64,000 nt of DNA from contig CM057153.1 in NCBI GenBank assembly GCA_029962745.1, forward strand, positions 35,474,340-35,538,339. The letters run 5' to 3'. This stretch comes from Echinometra lucunter. Taxonomy: Eukaryota; Echinodermata; Echinoidea; Camarodonta; Echinometridae. Position 1 is the first letter of the stretch, and the number at the start of each line of letters is the position of its first letter. The notes beneath the pieces were generated by a model that was given only the letters and a program-made list of their open reading frames with translations, was not told the origin of the DNA and did no database searches. Made by a program: the position numbers and the translations under genes. Positions 1-12,414 of this stretch are shown here, one piece after another.

Positions 1-1845
1 AGTTAGACATGCTAGATGCCATATTGATTACTACATAACGACATTCTAACGCAGGTCACACGGTGATCATATTGTGTAGGGGCATAGAAATTTCTTTTAA
101 CATGAGATGCAAGTTTTTCGCAGCCTTCGTTATGAATAGTATGAGTGAGAAATCCTTGTCGTCTATGCTACCGTGAGTATAATGTAGATCGGGAGCCAAA
201 GGGGTCACCTGGCGAAAAAGGGTACATAACAATGATCTTTGGACAAAACTATAATCGTCTACCATGCACAAAGTGGTGTCCACAGATCACTTCACGAAAA
301 GGGGTTTCTTTTTTCGCTTGTTTGACCCCCTCTGGCTCCCGGTCTAATGGTGCAAACAGTTTTCCCTTTCACCACGAAATAAAAGGAGAGTGTTGAGTCT
401 GTGTTGAGACATCACTAAATATGAACTTGAAATTATGTTGCCTATAATCATAATAACGGCAATGATAACAAATAAGTGTCATTTTGATGAGTAACCAGTC
501 GAATCATTAGTACGTCCCATTACTTCCCCCCCCCCCCAAAAAAAAAAAAACAACAACAACAACAACAAAAGCAACAATAAAACAAAACACACACCAAAAA
601 AAAAAAAAAAAAAATTGGCCATGACATAGGATACACTTACTGCTGATTTGGCCTTCTTACATGTCCTAAAGCCACGGCCTCGATGCGTCACAAAGAAAGG
701 TGCGATGTGTAGTACTGTTATTGACCTTCCACAAATATTTGTATATTATATAGGTCTTCGACGGGTACTGCTTTTGTCGATCTCAAATATACAATACCGA
801 AATAACGTTCACGTTCATGTCTTTTCATACCCAAGTAATGTGCAATCGACCTATTTCGCCTGTTTCATCTGAATTAAAGTAATAATTCAACATAAAAATA
901 GTTCGAAAGGAGGTAGTTATGTATGAGCTATACTTATAGTTGGTATCCCATTTGCGTGGCAATCTTCACAACAAGTGGTGAATCATGAAAAAAAAAGTTT
1001 CAGAGTTTCGTTCAAGAGATTTATTTTCATAACCTCATGAAGAACGAGGTGGTGACACACGCATAATAAAATTATGTAAATGAATAAACGTTTAAATTAT
1101 CGGTAGCTACAGAACCTTAATACAAGTAATAATTAGGAATGTACATTACACTCACAGTTTATTCCACTCACAGATTTCAGACATCTTATATTCATATGAT
1201 ATTTTTCCAAAGGCAGAAATGGAGGATTTTCTCAAAATACCCGTTTACTATAAACTGTATTCAAATTTATGCACATCTCTCGATCTCCAGAACGCTTGGC
1301 TACCAACTTTTCAGTTCATCTGTTATGCATAATGTTACCTAAATAGATGGAATCCAGTTTGCATATATTAGTTGCTGCAACGTCGAGTGAGCCTCTGGCA
1401 AGCTTCTCAGTTTTCAAGTGAAACTTTTGTTCAAAAAGACTTAGTATGCATAAAATTAGTAGGAGCAAGGAGTTTCCAGAGCTGGAGTCACATCTAAAAC
1501 ATTCCCTTTGAACCATGTTCGATGCCGCCAGGAGAAAATATGTCAGGCATGTGCTTAACCATGTTAACTGGATCTTCCTTGCAGATACGTAGACAAATAT
1601 TTTCTGCCTGGCTGCAAACTTACGGGCCATTTTCAAAGGGAAATGTGCTTTTGTAACGATAATTACTTTTCGCTACCACTCGTCTGATAATACGAGCAGT
1701 ACACAGTGCTTACCTTTACAGGAGGCAAGCGAAAGGAAATGGTGCAAAATCTCCTGAAATATAAATCAAAATTACTCGACTGGGCATGTGTGGGCACTAA
1801 TCTAACATAATAAATCGTAAATAACCGATACTAATATTCTTTTCT
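1..1845. other. intergenic, no gene recognised
   Basis: No reading frame here resembles a known protein family. The only visible structure is low-complexity sequence: a C-run followed by an A-run and CAA repeats at about 525-575, and an A-run at about 596-614. Confidence 0.6.
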
Positions 1846-2099
1846 CATCCAAAACAATTCAGATATTAAATAGAAGTCTCAATAATGAATTAGAAAAGGT
1901 GTCAAACTGGTTAAGAAGCAATAAATTGTGTTTAAATACCGATCAGTCTAATTTTATATAAACTATCAAATTCATCCCGTATTTCAATAGATGATATAAC
2001 TGTCGAAGTGAATGACAAAATTATAAAATATGTTCATTTTACTAAATTTTTGGGTGTGCTTATTGATGACAATTTATCTTGGAAAATTCAGATGTATAT

Positions 2100-2143
2100 C
2101 TGGGACAATATACGTCTGGGACCGACCTTTAACGTCACCATCC
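2100..2143 (-). repeat. SINE 3'-module fragment inside the LINE
   Basis: On the minus strand this reads GGATGGTGACGTTAAAGG followed by TCGGTCCCAG. The same module occurs at 13138-13170 (joined to a 7SL-like head) and at 4783-4814. Here it splits the reverse transcriptase between LSWK and HITKT. Confidence 0.6.
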
Positions 2144-2920
2144 ATATAACTAAAACTATCTCTCGAAATATTGGTATCATTGGCAGATTACGTTCTATCT
2201 TACCCAAGAATATTCTTATTACATTATATAACATACTTGTTTGACAATTTTTAAGCTATTACAATGTTGTATGGGGAAATACAAGTCAAAGCAAGTTACA
2301 TCCTTTATATTCACTTTAAAAAAGTAGTAAGAATTTGTACAAATTCTAAGTATCTTGCACATTCTAAACCATTATTTCAAGAACTGGACATATTTAACAT
2401 ATTCCAGCTTAATTATTACTTTTTAGCAATATTACTTTTTAAACATAGAAATGGTATTTTACCGCAAAGGCTGTGTAATATGCTAACTTTGAATACTTCT
2501 GTACATCAATATAATACTAGAAGTGCAAGTAAGTATCATTTGTGGGCTGTAAATAAGGCTTTTATTTCTTTCACTTTTAGACACAAAGCACCAGTTATAT
2601 GAAATTCCTTACCAAATGAAATTACATCAATCATTTTTTATAATAGCTTCAAGAGGAAATTAAAGGAATTCCTCGTATTTTCTGATTTTTCGCCCTGAAG
2701 TTATAATATTTGTTTCCAAACTTTGTCTAGGGTTGTGTGATTTTGTATTTGTTTGATTTTACACATCTTTTAAACTTTTGTTGTTGTTTTGTTTGTTAAT
2801 TCCTTTTACTACTCTTGCCTGTCAATTTTCAATATGTAAAGGGGACTGTCTTGACAAGACCATCCTGATCTTTTCATGGTACCCTTAATTCCATGAAAAT
2901 TATATTATTTTTAATGGTTT

Positions 2921-3293
2921 GGCGTCACCTGTGCCTGGGAAGGGAAAAGCGAATAGAATCACTGTAACTCTCAGGTCTCTCCTCCCGATATCACTGACTG
3001 GGGGTGTGCAGGTGGACCACATACACCGGGGTTTCCCCCTACTCTTATAAGAATAGTGCAGTGGGATCTTTAACGTGCAAAGGTGGTGACTCTCCTTTAC
3101 ACGGGACCTCCATTTAACGTCCTATCCGAGGGACGGAGTGTTTTCCACTGTAGCATAGCCTGCGTCTATGAAACAGGGGAGGGGCTCGATAACACACAAC
3201 GTAGGCTTCAGTCATCCGCCTTGGCTGGACTCGAACCCACGGTCTTTTGGTTCGAGAGGCAGACGCTTTACCGACTGAGCCAACTCGCTCCCT
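2921..3293 (-). mobile_element. tRNA-derived SINE
   Basis: Read on the minus strand, a tRNA-like head begins near 3292 with an A box (TTGGCTCAGTCGG) and, about 45 bases on, a B box (GGGTTCGAGTCC). A body of about 280 bases follows, containing GACGTTAAATGGAGGTCCCG and GCACGTTAAAGATCCC. It is nested in the 3' UTR of the LINE at 1846-3415. The tail boundary near 2921 is approximate. Confidence 0.7.
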
Positions 3294-3420
3294 CATTGAA
3301 TATGAATCTGGTTTTAACTTTGTACATGACATTGTATTACTATCCATTCAGATTGTAAAGGAATTATTTGTATATATATGATATGCTTTATTGGAATTGA
3401 ATTAAACTGAATTGAACTGT

Positions 3421-4782
3421 ACTTTAACAAATTCCCTTTTCATTTTCGTCCGCAAGTAATCGGAAAAGTGCCAAATTGCGGGTTTCAGGATTGTAAAATT
3501 TTACTATTTTTCACAAATTAAAGCTGCTATCATGCGACATGCGCAAAATTTCTGGACACAGTTAGGCTTTGTATTCATATTTTATCATCTGTTCGATTTT
3601 CTGTCTGTTAATTCAAATAAAAAGTGAAATGTAAAAGAAATTTTATATGTGACAAAATCACGCTTCAACCTTCCCCATAATGTTCGCGGCATCGAACCTC
3701 GGACTTCAAAGGCAACAGCACACCTGTAGATTCTATTGTGAAACCTTAGAAGGGAACAGCTGCTTGAAATGAATTGTTGCCAGTTGGGATTCTAGCTCTT
3801 AAAAGTCCTTAGTATAGGAGTGAAATCAGAGCAGATGACAGCTGCCGCTGCATCATATTTGCCATCAAAGAAAAGTTAATCATGGAGGGGCAATTACATG
3901 ACTCAAAAAAAAGGGGGAAGGCGACGGGACCTTTCTTCACTCTTCTCTCTAAAAATCAGCATGCCATTATACTCGATGATTTTTACAGTTTCAGCTAATT
4001 AACTTGATGTTAGACATCCAAAACGCAACGTTATTTTTCCGGGGTTAGTCATTTTCATGAATAATTACAACAGTGTACAAATCACGAGTTTCACACAAAT
4101 CAAATACCAAACCCAACACACGTCGTCAGTCCAAAGTGGATGTATATATAGGCTAAATGAAAGCTTCGACACCACGAAAGGACTCTAATAGCTTGTTCAT
4201 TCTCGGTATTATGGTGATTCATTGCGGAGCTGGTAAAAGCTCTGAAGATGATGTCATGATCAATTATTCAGCCATTCGCAGGGAGTTTCAGACCTAGGAT
4301 GTTCCGCCTAGACAATCATCACGATTATACGTCAAGCGAACAACACCGATGGGAATTTCGCAAAGAAAATTATATGTTTACAATGCTATCATCAAACCGT
4401 GACATAAAGTAGTAAAGAAACTTCGCAAATGCGAAGCAGAATTTGAACCTATGTCTTATCATGTAACCCGCTTTGTTGTGAATTTGAGATGTACAAGAGC
4501 CAAATATATAACAAAGAGCAATATATATTTAGATTTGTGTTTCATGAACATGCTTATAATTTATATAAATCCTCTCCTTTGTTCCTCGCGTTCGTTTCAT
4601 TTTTCTCTAAAGCAAATTATTTTCATTTTCTTTTACACTCTTATGTTGGACAAATTAAGTTGGATATGACGTTGGGTGAAAAGTCTTTATAATTTGCATT
4701 ATCTCTTAAAAGCAATGTATACACACACAATGGGTTTTACAGACGTGTATCAGTATCAATAAGATATGATTATTAGCGTTTT
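3421..4782. other. intergenic, no gene recognised
   Basis: I see no coding potential, tRNA or clear repeat structure in this stretch. The short open frames at 4451-4692 are AT-rich and unlike known proteins. Confidence 0.55.
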
Positions 4783-4820
4783 GTACCGACCTTTAACGTC
4801 AACATCCGAAAGACGGAGTA
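4783..4820 (-). repeat. SINE 3'-module fragment
   Basis: On the minus strand it reads GTCTTTCGGATGTTGACG then TTAAAGGTCGGTAC, matching the module at 13138-13170 and 2100-2143. No head is visible upstream because a foldback element abuts it. Confidence 0.55.
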
Positions 4821-4828
4821 AGGTTCGT

Positions 4829-4968
4829 TGGGTTGTGTTTCTCGAAACCGTCATGCATGTAAGTCTAAGTTCATGGACATCCAATTGAAACGCGTGTTAA
4901 TTCTAAAACACACGTTTCAATGTGATGTCCAAGAAGTATACTTATGGCGGTTTTGAGAAACAGCCCCT
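4829..4968. mobile_element. foldback MITE, TGTTTCTC-ended
   Basis: The two halves are inverted copies: GTTGTGTTTCTCGAAACCG at the left, and a right end that reads GGGGCTGTTTCTCAAAACCG in reverse complement. The inner arms GGACATCCAATTGAAACG and its partner at 4914-4930 also pair. Length is about 140 bp. It resembles the elements at 26516, 55101 and 56034 in having a short G-run followed by TTTC. Confidence 0.65.
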
Positions 4969-4984
4969 GGGTCCACACAGAGTA

Positions 4985-5545
4985 AGTTTGTTTGTTTATT
5001 TATTTTCACCATGCATAATAAACAATCACATTGACAAGAACAGCGTATTACATCAAAATAGAATACATAGTAGGAACAAAGCATAAACATAAATGTTTGA
5101 AGCGCAGAGTCCCTAGAATAACATAGTAGGTAATAAATTCGTTTCGTAAAACATGGCTTGAAATAAAACATTCATGATTTCGTTTAATCGACAGAAATAA
5201 AAACAAATAAAAATAAGAAAAAAATGTTAATCGTGCCCCTATATCGTACTATACCTCCTTACCCTGTCATAAAAAGACAGAAACACTTAGGTGTACCTCA
5301 AGAGCTATTATGATGAATATTTGGAGAGGAGTAATTCTTTCATATTCCTTTTAAATGATATAATAGTGCTACAATTTCGTATATGAGATGGTAATGCATT
5401 CCAAATGTCAGGTCCTACATATCTAATTGATTTATGTGCTAAAGCAGTAAGTAAGTTGTCAATGCACTGACAAAGCATATCGTGCTTGTGGCGTATACTG
5501 CCATCTGTGACCTTAAAGGTTTCTTCACAAAACACTGTTGGCAAT
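4985..5545 (-). mobile_element. CR1-type LINE 3' remnant
   Basis: On the minus strand the translation ends with GPDIWNALPSHIRNCSTI and FKRNMKELLLSKYSS, a typical end of a CR1-type reverse transcriptase. A 3' UTR of about 300 bases follows, ending in AAATAAATAAACAAAC-type tail sequence near 4990. It is truncated at its 5' side. Confidence 0.7.
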
Positions 5546-5707
5546 TTTTTATGAATGCAAATTATCCCAAATATGTAAGTACGGTGTCAATATTGACCTT
5601 CTGCATACAGATATAGTGTTCATAGCAGAATATACTGATATTCCCTAGCTCTCTACGGATCTGTAAATTATGTTGTGATGACTGAATCTTCACTTCATAT
5701 TTCTTTC

Positions 5708-5714
<7 letters not shown>

Positions 5715-5743
<29 letters not shown>
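5715..5743. repeat. (CA)n microsatellite
   Basis: About 14 uninterrupted CA dinucleotides. Confidence 0.9.
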
Positions 5744-5745
<2 letters not shown>

Positions 5746-5759
5746 CACACCCACACTAT

Positions 5760-8035
5760 CCTGATGATTTATTTCTTGCGAGGTTCAATGTCATAAACAC
5801 ATGAATGCTCAAGATCGATAGCTTTTATCTATGCTGCTATACCAGTACATTCTCTGAAATGATGGCATAGTAGTACCAACCCAGTCACACCGCCAAACCG
5901 CTTCCAGACCGACTTCAAAGTGGCTGAGCCTTTGACTTAAAGGATATTGTAATTTTTGTTCGTTCATTTATCGATCTCGTGTCGGTCTCCATGGTGTGAA
6001 AGCGATGTTAGACAGCATTTAGTGAATCTAAGCACATTATGATGGCAACAGCATTACAGCCATTGACAGCATGCAGCATGAGTTCCAAAATATACAAGTT
6101 AACATTTCCTTGTACAACCTGTAGGTTGCTCAAGCATGCCTCTAATAGCGTGAATAGTATTGTTTACACCGAGTCACCTGGTCAGGTGGTGCTCCTTTAA
6201 AAAAAATGCTGTGCAAATTATGACCAAGCAAGCCCATGCAGTGCTAGTGACAAGAAGATGAATTAATCATTGTTAATCAAATTCCTATTTTCATAACTTA
6301 ATCAAGTAATTACAACCACTTGGAGACGAATGTTACTTATTCATGAGTGAAGCACATAAACTATGAATGGAATCAACGTTCAGCCGTTCGAGGGATCAAG
6401 AGCGAATTTGGAGTTAAATTCAAGCATGGATGTATTTTAGGGCCAAGACAGTTTTCTCATCGTGATTACATATGTTTACCTGTACAGCCCACGCTCACAC
6501 CCACAAGAAAAAATCATTCCTCTTCCTCCTCCTTCTCCTCCTCCTCCTCCTTCTTCTTCTTCGTCTTCCCTTTTGTCTTCTGCTACATCCTCCTCTTTCT
6601 GCTTCTTCTGCTTCTTCTGCATGCTTCTTCTCTATCTTCTATCGAGATATGGTATACACATTGCAAGTTTACTGACTGCTGAAGTTCATTCATTACTAAA
6701 AAAAAATACAAAATCTTTCACCAAGGCAATCCACTCCAACCAAGGTAATGTACAGGCCATATTCTGATGTTGCTCATGATTGTGACGATTGAAAGAAAAG
6801 AAAATCTTACCAAATTCAGCCTTGCTTCAAGATTCTGAAGGCCACATGACGGTATCAGTGAGGTCATGATTCTTAGACAGAGGATCCGTGTTTTATGACC
6901 CAGTGATAATTCCCCCAAGACGTTTGCTCATTTGGTGGCGCCGGAGTCCAAATTCCGAATCTTGAACCGAGACCGGCTGTAGAACAGTAGTTATACTTGA
7001 GGATAGTGAGGAAGCGTTGACGTGAAAAAAAGGTAAATGAGTAAATTACTGTGTAATAATCCTCAATCAATGCACTTCCGATTCCAAGTGTCAAGGATTT
7101 TCAGAAGTATGCCTCTATACATCTAGAGTTCCATCAAGAATTATTATCTCTTTTATGCTTCAATACGAATTTAGTCAAATTTACTCGTGGAGCACTTTGA
7201 GTGATTAACTCAACTCGTTTACTCCGAAAATGAAAGTACGTCAGCAAGGAAAACAAAAATCAGGAGAAAATCTGCTCGACACGAGGTAATGAATTTCCCA
7301 AGCTTATCTGGTCATAGGTGACTGCCCCCACACAATGCAGGAGGTTCATTGGCTGTTGTACGGCGCACTCCATCATTATGTACGGAGCGTGATCTGCGGC
7401 GCTTTAGCCATTTCATGCTTCTGCCGACTGCAACTGGTCATTTGTATCTTAACGAGTTACACGCACTTTAATAACCTGTGCGTCACGCTCTGCTGTGAAG
7501 GACGTGAAACAGCCGCAGCGGATGGAATTGAAGGACATGAAATAGCCACTGGGAATGGGATGTACTACTTAAATAGGAAACTACTATACTCTCAATAAAT
7601 TCTTACATATTTATATCCAGTAATGTAAAAAAAAAAAAATTAAAAAATTTAAAAAAATTTAAAAAGCTAAAACGAAATAAGGAAGAAAGGGTCGTTTAAA
7701 AAAAAAAGATCTTTCAGATGTGAAAGTATTACAGGAGCCACAAAAGTTGGACTTAGCTTATCTTCCACAATGTGAAAACAAATGTTTGCAAACAGCAAAA
7801 TGCAAATAAGCTTCAAAGAAGGGAAGGGAATGAACAGACTGCGTCAGTGCATTCAATTCATCTCCGAACGATTTCCATTCATCGGCCACAAACATCGAAT
7901 TCCTTTGGCAGATTCCAGAGGCGTCGATCCATTTTTCGGATGGGGGGGGGGGGGCAAGACGGCCAAGCGGAGATGAACCCACGGCTACTGAGATATATAT
8001 ATGTATATGTTTATGTGTGTACATGTGTGTGTGTG

Positions 8036-8036
<1 letters not shown>
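5760..8036. other. intergenic, no gene recognised
   Basis: No recognisable gene. It contains a CTC/CTT-rich tract at about 6515-6625, an A/T-rich patch at about 7625-7665 and a G-run at 7941-7953. Open frames over the pyrimidine tract are low-complexity artefacts. Confidence 0.55.

Positions 8037-8074
<38 letters not shown>
8037..8074. repeat. (TA)n microsatellite, left border of tandem array
   Basis: About 19 AT dinucleotides directly abutting the first partial unit of the tandem array at 8075. Confidence 0.9.
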
Positions 8075-8077
<3 letters not shown>

Positions 8078-8351
8078 CATTTTTTCAACCCTTGATTCAA
8101 AATGGATGACAGCTGTGGGGAACATTGAGGGAGCTACGCAATTATTATTCTCCCATTTTCATTTCTTTCAGTATATATATATTGTCCCCTTATTCTGACT
8201 TATGCACGTATCCAGGCTTCTAGCTGAGATCCAACTGCGGCATGCGGCTTTTCATTGTTCATTAACTCATCTGCACCAAAATAAAGGATCAAAAAGGGTT
8301 GGAAATCTTTCTGTCGGTCAATTGGATTCGGTCACACCTAACTGCTGGCCC

Positions 8352-8421
8352 GCCTCTGTGGTCTAGTGGTAAGGCATTGGCGTTCTAAGCTAGTGACCCA
8401 GGTTCGATTCCCGGCGGAGGC
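8352..8421 (+). tRNA. tRNA-Arg(UCU)-like gene, copy 1
   Basis: The 70-nt segment folds as a tRNA: acceptor GCCTCTG/CGGAGGC (one G-U pair), D arm GTCTAGTGGTAAGGC, anticodon arm TTGGC-GTTCTAA-GCTAG with anticodon TCT, a 4-nt variable loop, and T arm CCAGG-TTCGATT-CCCGG with one A-C mismatch. A box (TGGTCTAGTGG) and B box (GGTTCGATTCC) fit Pol III promoters. A T-run follows directly. The T-stem mismatch, the G-U and G-T pairs in the anticodon stem and the repeat context suggest a SINE head or tRNA pseudogene rather than a housekeeping tRNA. Confidence 0.6.
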
Positions 8422-8747
8422 CTTTTTTTTAACCCTTGATTCAAAATGGATGACAGCTCTGGGGAACATCGAGGGAGCTACGCAATTATTATTCTCCCAT
8501 TTTCATTTCTTTCAGTGTTTATTATTTACAAGGGAGTTGCCAAAGTTGTTTGCATTTGTCAAATTTCTTTCAATGTATTGTCCCCTTATTCTGACTTATG
8601 CATGTATCCAGGCTTATAGCTGAGATCCAACTGCGGCATGCGGCTTCTCATTGTTCATTAACTCATCTGCACCAAAACAAAGGATAAAAAAAAGTTGGAA
8701 ATCTGTCTGTTGGTCAATTGGATTCGGTCACGCCTAACTGCTGGCCC

Positions 8748-8817
8748 GCCTCTGTGGTCTAGTGGTAAGGCATTGGCATTCTAAGCTAGTGACCCGGGTT
8801 CGATTCCCGGCGGAGGC
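8748..8817 (+). tRNA. tRNA-Arg(UCU)-like gene, copy 2
   Basis: Same fold as the copy 396 bp upstream, but the T stem is fully paired (CCGGG/CCCGG) and the anticodon loop is ATTCTAA. The anticodon is again TCT. A T-run begins 2 bases after the acceptor. Of the two copies this one is closer to a functional tRNA. Confidence 0.62.
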
Positions 8818-8965
8818 ATTTTTTTTCAACCCTTCATTCAAAATGGATGACAGCTCTGGGAAACATTGAGGGAGCTACCCAATTATTATTCTCCCATTTC
8901 CATTTCTTTCAGTGTTTATTATTTACAAGGGAGTTGCCAAAGCTGTTTGCATTTGTCAAATTTCT

Positions 8966-8969
<4 letters not shown>

Positions 8970-9036
<67 letters not shown>
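8970..9036. repeat. (TA)n microsatellite, right border of tandem array
   Basis: More than 30 TA dinucleotides truncate unit 3 of the tandem array. Confidence 0.9.
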
Positions 9037-9039
<3 letters not shown>

Positions 9040-9354
9040 TTATATCATACACACGCATATATAGATATACATATACATAACATAGGCCTATGTCATCGTG
9101 AAGCATTTTCAATGTGGGGAAAATACGCATCTTGCTAGACTTTGAACCATACTGTGTTGTTGTTGTTGTTTTAATTTTGCGAGCGAGCAAAAAAAAAATA
9201 ACAATTTTCTTGTTATGAGGGAAGTGTTTAGTTATCAAAATACACTATAGGCATAAATGATACATGATATAAATATATGGTTACATCGCTGCCAAATATT
9301 TTTTCACATCGCTGGTCCATTGTTGCTACCCCCGAAACCACTCTGTTCTTTAAT

Positions 9355-10185
9355 ATTACGAGCGAGCGAAGCGAGCGAGGAATCACACACTGTTTTTGAT
9401 GGTAGAAGTAGTAACCCCTTCGAAAAATTACACTGTGAGCCCATGGAACATTTACATTGTCTATTCGGTCTCATCTCACTAACCGAATTCGTTCACTTTT
9501 CAAAACCATTAATATCAAACGAGCGAGCGTAGCGAGCGAGGAAAAATATACCCTTTTCCATATGATAGCAGTGTTATTTCGTCATCATAATGCGCTACAC
9601 AAGAACGAAATGTTATCATTATCATCATCAGAATACACTCTAAACCTGTCATGATATCTAAATAATACATACGATCCCCAGTGTGCCGAATAATTATGAC
9701 ACTGTTTTAGCTACCTGGCTTGCAGTCCGAATCCATTCTGTTTCTACCAATAGCAAGTATTTCAACGACCGATCCCGGCAAAATTATATGGATTCGTCAT
9801 CAAAAATTTGTCAACCCCATCGCTGCCCAAATATTATGATATTTTGGAATCTCGCTGCTATAATAAGCTACTTGCTGCCCGGAATCATCTTGTATCTACC
9901 TTTTACCAGCGAGAGTAGCGAGCGAGCTAACGAAAAATATGTCTTTTTTCTTTAATCGAGGCTGTTATCTACTGAAAGTGTAGGCCTATCTATTTTTAGG
10001 TCAACTGGCGTTCAATTTCTTGGAGTGATATCTTGTTTGGTTATATTACTTCCTATGAGTAGAAGAATAGTATAACATTAGATAGGAACTGTAGATGCAA
10101 ACCGATTTCCTTTCATTAAAGTAGTAATTATCATCGGCATTGGTTAAAATACTTAAATGCGAGCGAGCGAAGCGAGCGAGCGCTT
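9355..10185. repeat. GAGCGAGCGAAGCGAGCGAG repeat array 1
   Basis: Four copies of a CGAGCGAGCGAAGCGAGCGA-like motif lie at about 9358, 9519, 9905 and 10160. They are separated by diverged sequence that also repeats (AAACCAtyCTGT before the motif, GAAAAATAT after it, GTTATTTCGTCATCA between). A second array of the same family lies at 41616-42425. Confidence 0.8.
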
Positions 10186-10189
10186 CCCA

Positions 10190-10310
10190 GTGTCCCATTT
10201 ACTTTCTTTTTCCTTGTTTTCCGCTTTCATTTCACTTCCTTCTTTCCTTTTCCTTTCTTTTCTCTTTCTTTTTCTTTTTCCTTTTTTCTTTTTTTTTTGG
10301 TTCGGTCAGA
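10190..10310. repeat. pyrimidine-rich tract
   Basis: About 120 bases of CTTT/TTCC-rich sequence directly after repeat array 1. A comparable tract (42560-42700) follows array 2, so it probably belongs to the same repeat structure. Confidence 0.6.
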
Positions 10311-10465
10311 CAAAACTAGTCCAGGATTGAGATTTGCCGATGCATTCTTCCCCTCCACTTATTGCGATGACTGGAGGCAGTGAAACTGTGAGGGAGAAAA
10401 AGGACTGGGATGAGCAAACATTGTATTATAAAGAGAACAATGCTTTGCCCCCTCCCCATCCACTG

Positions 10466-10468
<3 letters not shown>

Positions 10469-10523
<55 letters not shown>
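10469..10523. repeat. (CT)n microsatellite
   Basis: About 27 CT dinucleotides. The Leu/Ser- and Arg/Glu-repeat frames over it are artefacts. Confidence 0.9.
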
Positions 10524-10525
<2 letters not shown>

Positions 10526-10529
10526 GGTT

Positions 10530-12379
10530 CCAGCGCTACTGACTTGGGCGTATATCATTTGGCAGTCTGTGGTTCAGTCAGGGCCAAAACCCACGGCCAA
10601 AGCCAAGGCCAAGGCGTGAAAAATTCCAAGGTCGGTCAAGGCACCTTAGCGCTGATGCTCCGTTGAGGCATTTTTATCTCTGTTCTAATTGTTGGAGTTA
10701 AGACCAAATTTAGCATTAATCTATCAGGAAAAAATTACTCCAACTTTAACTGACGTTTAAAAAAATCTATCCTGATAGAATGCGTTCAGTTTGAAAAGAT
10801 GCCGAAATTGTAGTATTTCTATACTTATGAATGATAACAAACTCATTTCATCATTCTGCTTTTTGTGATTTCGTGTGAGTGGGGTTATACCCTTTTCTTT
10901 TATTTGTTATGAGAAATGTAATCATAGTAAGGCACGTCAATTTTATGGGTAGAATTGAATTCGGCGAATAGTGATGATTTTCTTTTGATACTCTGGATAC
11001 CGTATAGAGGAGAGACCATGAAGTTCAGATGTGATTTACAGAATTATCCAGAGTCTTCTACACACATAGTTTGACCAAATCAATAATTGTGGTGGAGCCG
11101 GTATATCCAACACCCTATTTGAATAGCTTCCAAGTTTCAAAGCAATATGTGATAGCTTTACGGCTTGTCGAACAGCCCAGATAAATCTTTTCTTTCGGCC
11201 CCCCCCCCCCACCCAACCGTTTACCAGTTTATGGATACGCCAGCGAATGGGTAGCAGTATGGCGCCAATTCCTGTTTACATGGTTTATGCTTGCGTGGGT
11301 TCATTCTCAATACAACTTGCGCCAAAATGCTTCGCCTACCATTTGATAAGTTGGCCAACCTTTCTGTGTCTATAAATAAATTCAGTTGTAAAGAACTACC
11401 GACTAACCCTATATTTCCAAATAGAACCTCGATCCGTAATATGGATGTGGGAGGTAAAATGATCAGGAACATGCGCTCGACAAAATACGTGCTACCAAGG
11501 GGGTGTCAACTGTCCTAATCCCCCCCCCCCCCCCCCACTTGCCCATCTCCTTTAATCTACCTGCGTCAGAACTCCTGAGGCCTCATAAGCGGGAACAGGT
11601 CAATCGTTCACTGATTGAGTCTCCAAACACGTATTTTTTCACGTCATAATAAAATGGATCATTCCACTTTCCATGCTTTAGTATAGCTCATGCAGATTAG
11701 TCGTGTACGTGTCGCAAAACCTAATGTGCATGCGTCGTTGACGTATCCACGTTCTACTAAATGACTCTTTAAGATAATTCTTGCTAGCGCATAAATGCAT
11801 TGAATTTTAGCAATTGAATTGGTTTTGACCCATAGTGCGTTAAGAATTGTTTTATTTTATTTTGAATTTGTTCTTTGCTTATAGTTCTGACTGGCATAAG
11901 GATAAATTTGACATGAAGTTCACCCTGTCTTTCAGATGATATCCGTATGAGCTAATTTAGTGTTACTTGAAAAGTTGAACATTTCGAATGATGAACACGC
12001 AGAAACAAAAATGTCTAAAATGATACCGTGCGCACTTGCATCAACTCTCCCTAAAAACGCTAAAATACCTTTTTTCAGATTGTCTATTTTAATGGTGACC
12101 CATTTGACTGATATCGGATCAGCTTCTCGACTGTCATGTAAACCAAACTCATTGGCTTAATTTGGATGAGACGCTTTGGCTCTTTGTGCAAACACACCCT
12201 TGGATGCGGTGATTAGAGTAATGGGGTAGCACGAGCTACTAATTAGATGAACCCATTACGACTTCGGCCGAGATGAATGGATAACGACACCGTGGAAGAT
12301 AAGATTCATTGAAACAAAAGCACTTCCACAAATTATCTACGCGCTACTGGCTGTTGACTAGCGGAGAAAAACGATCACC

Positions 12380-12414
<35 letters not shown>

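Larger units (their letters stand above)
1846..3415 (+). mobile_element. CR1-type non-LTR retrotransposon 3' remnant
   Basis: The translation carries the C-terminal end of a LINE reverse transcriptase in order: ELEKVSNWLRSNKL at about 1885, FLGVLIDDNLSWK at about 2050, GRLRSILPKNILITLYN at about 2190, and YNTRSASKYH at about 2510. Several stops and frame changes break it, so it is dead. It is followed by a 3' UTR and a tail near 3380-3418 with repeated TTGAATTGA-like steps, as CR1-type elements often have. Two later insertions interrupt it: a short SINE module at 2100-2143, which happens to keep the frame open, and a SINE at 2921-3293 in the 3' UTR. The family assignment rests on motif recognition only. 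Confidence 0.75.
8075..8969 (+). repeat. tandem array of ~396-bp units with tRNA-like genes
   Basis: Three units start with CAACCCTTGATTCAAAATGG or its variant at about 8085, 8431 and 8828. Full unit length is 396 bp, measured between the tRNA-like starts. Each full unit has a body of about 325 bp and a tRNA-like segment followed by a T-run, a plausible Pol III terminator. In unit 1 an internal ~60-bp block is replaced by a short TA tract near 8173. The third unit is truncated by (TA)n at 8970. Both array borders are therefore TA microsatellites. It may be a tandem SINE array or a local amplification of a tRNA-containing repeat. Confidence 0.8.

Noticed and set aside
8366..9138. Repeated frames with MTALGNIEGATQLLFSHFHF
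   Set aside because: They repeat because the 396-bp DNA unit repeats; the frames are broken at different places and end in (TA)n, with no sign of protein selection.
10316..10666. Frames with Arg-Glu or Leu-Ser repeats
   Set aside because: Produced by the (CT)n tract at 10469-10523.
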